This document shows, in pieces, positions 51,416 to 63,300 of a stretch of 64,000 bases of DNA. The position numbers were made by a program, and so were the translations under genes. The stretch's first letter is position 1. The number at the start of each line of letters is the position of its first letter. Under the pieces are notes generated by a model. The model searched no databases and had not been told where the DNA came from. It saw only the letters and a list, made by a program, of their open reading frames with translations. This DNA comes from Alienimonas californiensis (GTDB taxonomy: Bacteria > Planctomycetota > Planctomycetia > Planctomycetales > Planctomycetaceae), in NCBI RefSeq assembly GCF_007743815.1, contig NZ_CP036265.1, positions 1,328,501 through 1,392,500 of the forward strand, read 5' to 3'.

Positions 51416-52087
51416 ATGCTCCTAAAATCGTGCCTCCCGGCCCTCGCCGCCCTCGCCCTCCTGGCGCCGGCCGCCCTCGCCGACGACGCCAAAACCGACG
51501 ACGGCTTCACCCCGCTGTTCGACGGCGAAACCCTCGACGGCTGGAAGAACCCCTACACCTGGGGCGAAGCGAAAGTCGTCGACGGCGAGATCCATCTCAA
51601 GGCCGATAAAAAGTTCTTTCTCGTCACCGAGAAGGAATACGACGACTTCATCTTCGAGGGGGACGTGCACCTCCCGGAGGGCCCGGCGAACAGCGGCTTT
51701 ATGTTCCGGGCGAACGTGGAGCCCAATAAAGTGTACGGCTATCAGTCCGAGGTCGACGGCAGCCCCCGCGGCTGGTCGGGCGGACTCTACGACGAAGGCC
51801 GCCGCGGGTGGTTCGTCAGCCCCAAGCGGGGCGATAAGGAGAGCGAAGCCGCATTCAAGAAGCGTGCCGGCGACGCCTTCAAACGCAACGGCTGGAACAC
51901 CTACCGCATCACCGCCCAGGGCGACCACATCACCATCGCCGTCAATGGCGTGGTCGTTAGCGACTTTAAGGACGACGTCGACGCCGCGGGGCCGATCGGC
52001 ATCCAGCACCACGGCGAAAAGGGCGCGGTCTACCGCTTCCGCAACCTCCGCGTGAAGCCGCTGAAATCCGGCGACGCCGCCAAATAA
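51416..52087 (+). CDS. DUF1080 (3-keto-disaccharide hydrolase-like) secreted protein
   Basis: 223 residues with signal peptide MLLKSCLPALAALALLAPAA. The DUF1080 concanavalin-like fold is shown by FTPLFDGETLDGWKNPYTWG, WNTYRITAQGDHITIAVNGV and AGPIGIQHHGEKGAVYRFRN. Some DUF1080 members cleave 3-keto-glycosides, and others are only carbohydrate-binding. Planctomycete genomes carry many copies. It shares the plus strand with the PhoD-like gene and is convergent with the symporter gene. Confidence 0.92.
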   Translation: MLLKSCLPALAALALLAPAALADDAKTDDGFTPLFDGETLDGWKNPYTWGEAKVVDGEIHLKADKKFFLVTEKEYDDFIFEGDVHLPEGPANSGFMFRANVEPNKVYGYQSEVDGSPRGWSGGLYDEGRRGWFVSPKRGDKESEAAFKKRAGDAFKRNGWNTYRITAQGDHITIAVNGVVVSDFKDDVDAAGPIGIQHHGEKGAVYRFRNLRVKPLKSGDAAK

Positions 52088-52110
52088 TTCCGGCCCCGGC
52101 CCGCCGCCCC

Positions 52111-52174
52111 GGCCAGCGGGACGTCCCGCTGGCCGGCGTTCGTTCCCCGTCGCGGCGGCTGGAAGCCGCCGCGA

Positions 52175-52175
<1 letters not shown>
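52111..52175. terminator. Two palindromes between convergent genes (likely bidirectional terminator)
   Basis: A perfect 24-bp palindrome (52111-52134, half-site GGCCAGCGGGAC) is followed by a 12-bp-arm hairpin (52149-52175, GTCGCGGCGGCT-GGA-AGCCGCCGCGAC). The latter ends in the stop codon of the symporter gene. The second hairpin matches one of the hairpins at 24563-24661. No T-run is present, so terminator function is inferred from position. Confidence 0.6.
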
Positions 52176-54220
<2,045 letters not shown>

Positions 54221-54398
54221 GGTGACTGTCCGGTCCGCCCCGGGCGACCTCGGCCGGCCCGCGTGCGGTCGCCGGTGGACAGGGCGGGCGCGGGGCGGGA
54301 CGATCGGCGGCCCGACTCACCGTCACCGCGACGCCACGTTGTTTTTGAGGCGTTTTGGGGGTCGGTCCGCCCTCCAGCCCGTCACGGAACGCTTGGGA
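54221..54398. promoter_or_regulatory. Divergent intergenic region between symporter and giant TPR genes
   Basis: This 178 bp segment separates head-to-head genes and must contain both promoters. No clear operator or hairpin was found by eye. Confidence 0.35.
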
Positions 54399-57300
54399 AT
54401 GGCTCTCTCTTATTGCTCGGCAGCCGGGTCTTCAACGGACCGCCCGATTGCGAATCGCGGCCGCGGCCCGTTCTTAGCGGCCGTCGCCCTGTCCTTGCTG
54501 CTCCCCGCCGCCGCGGCCCCGCAGGACGACCCGGCGAACGCCGCTCCCCCGGCCGCCGAGCCCGCGGACGCGCCCGCGGAATCGCCGGAGATCGCCCGGG
54601 AGCGGGAGATCGCGGAGCGGTTCCTCAGCCTGCTCGAACGCAATCCCCGCCCCGGCACCGCGCTGGACCGGGCCTACGCCTTCTACGCCGAACGCGGCGA
54701 ACTGGCCGAACTCGCCGACCGGCTGCGGAGCCGGATGGAGGAGGACGAAGAGGACGCCGCCGCCCCGGCGATTCTCGGTCTGATCGAAGCCCGCCGCGGC
54801 AACGACGACGCCGCGATCGCCGCCTTTCAGGCCGCCGCGGAGCGGGCGCCGGAGGATCCGAACCCCCGCGCCCGCCTCGCCGAGACGCTGGCGCTGGCCG
54901 GTCGGCCGGTCGAGGCGGCCGCGGCCTACGAGGCGGCGCTGGCCCGCGACCCGAGCCGCCGCGATCTGCCGGACCTGCTCTCCGGCCTCGGCCGGGCCCT
55001 GACCCGCGGGGGACAGGAGGACGAGGCCGCCGCGGTCTGGGACCGGCTGACCCAACAATTCCCCGGCGACGACGCCGTGCGGGAGCAGATCGCCGCCGTG
55101 CTGGAAGCGGAGGGGAACCTCGACGCCGCCCTCGCCCGCTACGAGGCCCTCGCCGCGGAGACCTCCGACGAGTACCGCCGCATCGCCTTCGGCCTGAAGG
55201 CGGCGGGGTTGAAGGTCCGCCTCGGCCGCACCGAGGCGGCCGTGCAGGACTTCGAGGCCCTGCTGGCGAACCTCAACCCGGACAGCTGGCTGTTCCGCGA
55301 GGTGCGGGGCGGGATCGAGCGCTCCTTCCTCCGCACCGACGACCTCGCCGGCCTGACCGCCTACTACGAGGGCTGGTTGGAGGATCATCCGGAAGACGTC
55401 GCCGCGATGGCCCGGCTGGGCGAGTTGCTGGACCGCCAGAACCGCGACGCCGAGGCCCGCAAGTGGCTGGAGAAAGGGGTCGAGAAGGCCCCCGGCGACG
55501 CCCGGCTGCGGCGGGCGCTGATCGCCCAGCTGCTGCGGGCCGAGGAGTACGCCGCCGCCGCGGAGCAGTTCGCCACGCTGGACGAGCAGACCCCCGGCGA
55601 CGCCGACACCCTCCGCGACTGGGGTTCGGTCCTGCTGAGCGACCCGTCCCGGTCCGACGCCGAACGGTTGGCCGCGGCCAAGGCGATCTGGCAGCGGCTG
55701 TTGGAGGAGCGGGGCGAGGACCCGGTCGCCGTGACCCGGGTGGCGGACTGGCTGCGGCAGGCGGGCGACGCGGAGGGCGCCAAGGCCCTCTACCGCCGGG
55801 CCGCGGAGTTGGCGCCGGAGGACCCCCGCTACCGGGAGTATCTGGGCGAATACCTGCACGTGCTGGGGGAGTCGGAGGCGGCCGTGGCCGTCTGGACGGA
55901 GCTGGCCGCCGGGGAAAACCGGGGCGTGAAGACGCTGGCCCGGCTATCCGAGGTGTTGGGCGGCTTCGGCTACGACGAGCGGGCCGCGACCGCGGCCGCG
56001 GAGGCGGACGCGTTGGACGTGCAGGAGGCCGGTTCGGCCGACCCGACGGCGGGGGCGCTGGAGTTCGCGGACCGGATGCGGTTCGCGGAGCTGTTCAGCC
56101 GGGCCGGGCGGGCGGACGCCGCCGAGGGGCAGATCGCCAAGGCGGAGGCGCTGGCGGTGACGCTCGAGGAGCGCCGGGCGGCTCTCAACGCCGCCATCGA
56201 CGCCGACCAGGCCGCCGACCGACTGGAGGATCGCATTGAGGAACTGAAGGCGACCGCCGCCGCCGAACCGCAGAACGCGGACGTGCGACTGCGGCTGGCG
56301 TTGTATCAGGACGCCGCGGGCGACTCGGCGCGCGCCGCGGCGAGCGCCGCCGAAGCGTCGGCCCTCGCCCCCGCCGATGTGATCGTTCTGGCCACGCTGA
56401 CGGAACTTCAGGAGCAGGCGGGGTTCACGGCGGACGCCGCGGCGAGCGCCCGCCGCCTCGCCGGTCTGGACCGGCAGCGCCGGGCGGACCACCTCATGCG
56501 CCTGGCCGAGTTGCAACTGCGGCTCGGGCAGCAGGCGGACGCCCTCCGTACGGCCCGGGAGGTCGTCGCCGGGGCGCCCGGCAGCCCGGAGGCGCTGTCG
56601 TTCCTCTCCCGCACGGCGTTTCAGATCGGGAACGAGGAGATGGGCCTGGACGCCCTGCGGCGGGCGGCCCGCTCCGCGGGGAGCGATCCCGGTCCGCTGC
56701 TGGAACTCGCCTCGGCGCTGGCGGATCGGTTCCGCACGGACGAAGCCGTGGAGCTGCTGTGGCGGGCGTTCGAGACCGCCGGGTCCGTGGACGATAAAAG
56801 CGTCGTCGTCCGCCGGCTCGCCGAGCTCTCCCAGCGGCAGAACCGGTTCGCCCCGTTTCTGGAGAAACTGGAACGCACCGCGACGGGCGGGCGGCGGCCC
56901 GGGGCGGCGGAGGCGGGGGTCGACCGGGAAACGGCCCTGCTGTTGGCGGAGGCGCATCTCGCCGTCGACGACGCGGCGTCCGCCCGGGAGACGTTGGAAC
57001 CGCTGCTGAACCGCGACCCGCGGGACGCGGCGCTGCTGGCCCGGCTGGCGACGCTGGCGGAGAGCGCCGGCGACCTGGAGGACGCCGTGGCCTTCCAACG
57101 CCGGGTCGTGGAACTCGGCGACGCCCCCGCCGAGCGGATGCGGCTGGCCGGGCTGCTGATCGCCGCCGGGGACGGGGAGGCGGCCGAACGCCTCTACCTG
57201 GAATCGTTGAGCCGCGAAACCGACCCGGCCGAGCGGGTCCGGGCGATCGACAGCCTGCTGAGAAGCGGCCGCGAGGGGGCGGCCGTCCAACTGGCGGACG

Positions 57301-60300
57301 CCGGCCTGTTGCGCGACGGCGACGACTGGGAACTGCTGGCCCGGCTGGCAGTCGCGGTCCTCCTAGCCCGGAACGACGAGCTGACGGAGGCGCCGGCCTC
57401 CCTGCGGCCAGCCGCACCCGTCGACGCCGAACCCGCCCCTGCCGAGCCGGAATCAGGCGACGCCGAACCGGGCCTCAGTCGTGAACGGCGGGAGGCGATT
57501 GCGAGCGTCGCCTTCGAGCGGATCTGGGATCTCGACCTCGACCCGGACGCGCCCTCCGCGGCGACGAAGGCCGCCGCCGAGCGGAGCCGCTCCCGCCGCA
57601 CCGGCAGCGGGGGGAGCGCCTCCGGCGGGGCGGCGCCCCCGACGCTCGGCCTGATCTATGCACGGCCTCAGGCCGTTTACCCCTTCCTGCCGCTGTTGGG
57701 GCTGTCCGATCAGCAGTACTCCAGCGGCGGCTCCGGCCAGCCGGTCTTCGCGCCGGACGACTACGGCACGGCCCGCCTGCTCGCGGCGGTGTGGCGGTCG
57801 ACCCGTGACGAGGACTTCGCCCGCCGCGTCTTCGAAGAGGCCGGGGTCCGCGTCGCCGACGCCCCGCCCGCCGCAGCCGACGCTGACGCCCCCCCGCCGC
57901 TCCTCGACGCCGACGCCGCCCCCGACCGCGGCCGGCTGTGGGACGCCTACTTCCTGACGTCGACGGCCCAGCGGAACCCGTCCATGTTGCCGGAACCGCT
58001 GCGGGGGCGGATCGGGGAGCTGCTCCCGGCGATCTCGGGGCGGCTGGCGCGGCTCCCCGACGCCGGGGCGGCGGAGGCGCAGGCGTATCTCGTCTCGCTC
58101 CGATCGAGACAGTACCGGAGCGCCGATGCGGAGGAGCCGGCGCCGCTTTCCCAGGAGGAACTGGCGCTGATCGAGCGATCCACGGCGATCCTGAAGGCGT
58201 CGGACGCGACCGCGCCGGCGACCTACCAACTGACGCTGATCAGCGAACTGGAACGGGCCGGCGAGGACGAGCGGGCCGCCCAACTCACGGCGGCGATGTT
58301 GGAGGGGGCGGACGAGCCGGAGGAGATTCAGGCGGCGATCACCGCGTTCGGGTCCCCCGCCCGCCGGGCGGACGCCTCCGAGCGCCTCGACGCGATCCTG
58401 GCGCTGCTGGGCCGGGCCGCGGCCCTCGAACCGCAGGAGCGGGCCCGGGCGCTGCCGTCGGGCAGCACGTTCGCCCGGTTGGCCGGCGAGTCGGCGGCCC
58501 AGGGCGACGCCAAGCGCCTGTTCGCCCTGCTGGACGCCCACGCCGACGCCGTCGCCGGCACGCACGACGGCTCCGGCTCCGCGACCGAGGGGCGCCCAGT
58601 CGTCCAGTGGGTCTTCCTGGAGAACGGCGGCCTCAGCGGAAGCTCCCGGGGGAACAGCTTTCCCCCGCCGGCGGCGCCGATCGCCGACGAGCACGTCACG
58701 CTCCTCTCCTCCCTGATGAACTGGATGGCGCGACCGGGGTCCCTCGCCGCGCTCCGCGACGACGCCGACGAACCGTCGGACGACGACGCCGACGACGCGG
58801 CGCCGACGCTCGGCTTGTCCCCGGCGGACCTGCTGGCCCACCTGCGGGAACGGGCCGAGCGGCCGGACGCTCCGGCCCGCGGGCACGACCTGTTGCGGGT
58901 GGCCTGCGTGGAGGCGTGGACCGGAGAGGTCGACGCCGCCGTGGCCACCCTGGAGCGGGCGCTGGACGCGAACCCGGACGACGCCGCGCTGCGGCGGGTC
59001 ACGGCGGCCGCCAAGATCGAACGCGGCGATCCGGCCGCCGGTCTGGCCGTGCTGGACGGGGTCGAACCCTCGAACCCGGATCAGCTGCGCGAGCGCGAAC
59101 TGCTGGCCCTCCGCGTCGCCGCCCAGACCGGCGATCTGGACCGCGCCCGGGCCGCGGCCGAGCGCCTGTTCGGCCTGCGGCTGAACTCCGGCGAGCAACT
59201 GGAACTGGCTCAAACCCTGCAACGCCTGGGCATGAGCGAGAAGGCGGAGGCCGTCCTCGCCCGGATGCGCCGCGGCGCCTCCAACGACGCGACCGCCCTG
59301 GCGGGGATGATGGAGCTCTACCAGCGCGGCGGGAAGCAGGACGTCGCCGTGGAGATCGCCCGCACCATGCTGATGCGGTTCGGCGGCTCGCAACCCGTTC
59401 CCGGCCAGGGCGTCACCAGCGCCCAGCGGGAGACGCAGGTCGCGTGGCGGCGGGCGGTCGACCTGCTGCGCACGCAGGGCGAACTCGACCCGATCATCGA
59501 GGACCTGAAGGCCAAGCTGGAACGGAATCCCAACGCGAACGCCGTGCGGCGCGACCTGATCGCGCTGCTGACGGCCGTCAACCGGAGCGAGGAGGCGCAG
59601 GCCCTGGTCAAAGCCGACGCGGCCCGGCCGACCCCCAGCGACCCCCGCGTCATGGCCGCCCTGGCGGCCACCCTGCAGAACCAGGACGCCGACGCCGCCG
59701 CCGACCTCTACGTGAAGGTCATCGCCGCGGACCCCTCCGTCATCGCCAACGAGTACTGGAACGTTCAGAACGCCTTCCAGCGGGCCAAGCGGACGAAGGA
59801 CCTCATGGCGGCGGTCGGGAAAACCGACCCGGCCGACTGGGGCCAGTACCGGCACGCGATCCCCAACCTGATCAGCAACTCGCTCAACGAGGCGGACTCC
59901 CGCGAGGCCGCGATCGAGGCGTTGCAGTCGATGTGGGAACGGCACCCGAGCGAACGCCCCTCGCTGTTCTCCTCCCTGAGCAACCCAAAGCTGATCGCCG
60001 CGGAGGGGATCTACCAGTACGCCGTCGAGCAGGCGGTGAAGGCCCCCTCGGGCCCCGGCTGGGCGGAGTTCGGGAACGTGCGGCTGTGGAGCGGCGACCC
60101 CAACGGGCTGGCGAACCTCGTGACGGCGGCGGCGAAGTCTCGGGACGAACTGGACGAGTTCATCGCCCAGGTGCAGGCTGAGCGGGAACGCCGCCCGGAC
60201 TGGCACGCCGGCCGCGGGCTGCTCGCCGCCGCCCAAGCCGCGGCCGGCGACGCGGACGCCGCCCGCGACGAGGTCGCAGCGCTCCTCGCCCTGCCGGAGA

Positions 60301-63300
60301 AGGACGGGCCGACGGGCGCCGCCGCGTGGCTCCTCAGCGTCGCCCTGGACCAGGCCCGCGGCGACGTGAACGTCACCAACAAGACCCAGGGTCCGCTGGA
60401 CGACTTGGCGCTGACGCTGATGCGCCGGGCCGCCGCGGACGGCGCCTCGACCCCCTACCGGGGCAACGGCTTCGATTTCTCCCCGGAGCGGCGCCTCGTC
60501 GACCTGCTGATCCGCGGCGATCAAACGCCGGAGGCCCGCAAGCTGCTGTTGGCCGCGGTGTTCGAACCGCAGGCCGACCTGTACGCGAACTACGGCCCCG
60601 GCAACTCGAGTTACGCCGCCCGGATGGAGGTGCGCTCCTGGACCGAGATCGGCACGAAGCTGGCGGACATGGGCTTTCCCATGGACGCCCTCCGCGTCCT
60701 GAACCACGCCCTGGCGGACGGCGTCCCGCGGTCCCAGATGCCGTCTAATCAATACGAACGGCGTCAGTTGGACGAGGCGTTCGCGAAGGTGCAGAGCTCG
60801 CTCACCCCGGCGCTCCTCGCCGAGGAGTTGGGGCGGCGCCTGTCCGCCGAACGCACGGCCGCCGAGTCCGGCGAGCCGCAGTCCGCCGAGCCGCCGCCGC
60901 ACAACCGGGAGTCCCTACTGGACCTGTTCGTCACTGCCAACGACGGCGGGGAGGACCTGCGGGGGGCGACGGTCTCCAGCGGGCTGATGCAAACGTTGCT
61001 GTCCACCGAGAAGCCGCTATCCCCCAACCGCAGTCAGACGACCGCGGGGGCTTCGCGTTTGCTCTTACCCACGCTCCGCAACCCCGCCGCCGAGGTGCAG
61101 GCCGCCATGACGCCGCGTTCGGGCGAGGAGACGGCTGACAAGATCGCCGAGCGGGTCGCCCCGCTGCGGGAGACGTTGAAGGGCTACGCGGAGGTGCGGC
61201 CGGACGACCTCAGCGTGCACGCGACCGCGGTGCTGCTGGCGTTCGCGGCGGGCGACGAGGAGGCCGCCGCCGAGCCCGTCGCGGCGCTCGTCCGGCTGGC
61301 GTCGCAAACCAGTGACCCCGTGGCCGACGGCGACGGGGCCGCGGACGCTGACTCCCAGGCCGACAAGGCCGCGGAGGCGAATCGGATCGGGGCGCTGTGG
61401 CTCGTCGGCGTGGCGGCGGCCGAGCGACCGGCGACCGCGGACGACGGCGTCGTGTTGATGGAGGCCGCCTTCGCCGCCGCCGGGCGGCTGCCCGATTCCG
61501 CGTGGCAGATCGCGTTGAGCGTCGAATCCGGCCGCGTCGCGGCGGCCCGCGGGGACGCCGAAACGGCCGAGGACCGCTGGACGCAGTTGCTGGAAACGGT
61601 GCTCGACCGCGAACTCTCCGACGCGGCGGACGATCCTGCGGCGCCCGGCGAGGCCGGAGCCTCCGTGATTCCGCCCGTCGCCCCGCCCGTCGGCCCCTCC
61701 GTCGCCCCGCCGGGTCCCGCCGGTCCGGCGCCGCCGGGCGTGCGGGCGGCGTTGCTGGCCTTCGCCCTGGCCGCCGTTGCGGAACCCGCCGCCGTCGCCG
61801 AACCGGCTGAGAAGGGGCTGCCGATCACCTCCGGCCCCCGCGCCCGCCGGGCGTTGCAGGTCGCCCAGCTCGCCGCCGAGAACGGCCTGACCGAACTGAG
61901 CCTGCGGGCCGTGCGGGAATCGCTGGGCGGCGGCGCCCCGCTGGGCGGCGGGGCGGCGGGCGGCAACTCCGCCGCCGCCTCCCTCGTCGGCGGGTTCGTG
62001 GGCGGCGGGTTCGTGGTCTCCAGCGGGAACAACGGCGGCGGCATGTTCGGCTCCGTCCTGAACGCCCCCGAGCAGGCCGGCATGCCGCTGGCGGACGCGG
62101 AGATCGCGACCGCCCTGACCACCCTGTCGTCGCAGTGGGAGGCCGCCGGGGCCGACCCCGCGGCGGTCGCGGCGACGCTGCTCGACGTCGTGCTGCCCGC
62201 CGCCCGGCCGAACGAAGCCTTCCCCTACCTGGAACCGTTCGTCGCCGGCTCGGGCTCCGACGCAGCCGCGACCGCGACCGCGACGCGGGACGCCGTCGCC
62301 CCGCTGCTGACGTGGGCGACCCGGGCGGGAACGCTGGGGGCGGTCCGGCGGCGGTTGGAGGGACGGCAGTCGGCCGGCGAGGCGGGGCGGGCGGTCGATC
62401 TGCTGCGGGTCCGGCTGGCGGTTGCGGAGGACCGGGCGGCGGACGCCGCCGCGGGGCTGGTCGCCCTCAAGGAGGCGGTGCGCACGGATCTGTCAGGGAC
62501 CGGCGGCGAGACGCTGCTGCACGCCGCCCTGCCGGCGCTGGAGGCCGGCGTCGCCGCCCCGGAGGCCATCGACGCCCTGTTGGCGGGCGTGGAGAGCTAC
62601 GGGAAGTCGGAGGGCGTCTGGACGCGGTTGCTGCCCCAACTGGCCCGCGCCGCCTTCGAGCAGGGCGATCCGGCCATGGGGGAACGCCTCCTCGACCGGT
62701 TCGTCGAGCTGGCCCGCTCCAACCCCGCCGTCCGGGTGAACGCGAAGCAGGAGGCGCTGACCAGTGCGATCCACGAAGCGGCCCGCGGCGGGGCGGCGGT
62801 CCCGGCTCTCAAATGGCTCAACGCCCTGGAAAAACTGCCGGTCTACGAGGAGCAGTCCAGGGCCCCGCGGTTCAACCGGGACGAGGTGACGCCCGACCTG
62901 GCCCGCGCCGCCGCGGCGCTGCCGGCGGACGAGCGGTTCGACGTCCTGCTGGCCTGGGCGATCCCGGGAACCTCGCTGAGCGAGGCGGAACAGGTCGCCG
63001 CACGCCGGCCGGGGGCGATCCGGGACCTGGCGGCGCTGCTGCCGACGGACGGCCCGCCGGCGGAGTTCGGTCGGCCCGCGGATCCGGCCCGTCGGCTCAG
63101 CGCTGAGGCCGGGCGGGCGCCGGCGCCGCTGACGAGCCTCCTCGTCGCGCTGGCCGCCGCGGCGGTGGAGGCCGATCGGGTCGACGAACTCGCCGCCGCG
63201 CTGGACCGGGCGGCCGCGGCCCGGGCCTTCGCCCCGGACGACGCCGACGTTCCCCGGAGCGCCCCCGGGGCCTCCTTCGCCTCGCCCGAACTCATTCAGG

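Noticed and set aside
57453-60902. 1149-codon minus-strand frame in the TPR region
   Set aside because: It is antisense to the continuous TPR-coding frame and contains no recognisable domain; GC-rich codon bias keeps stops rare on the opposite strand.
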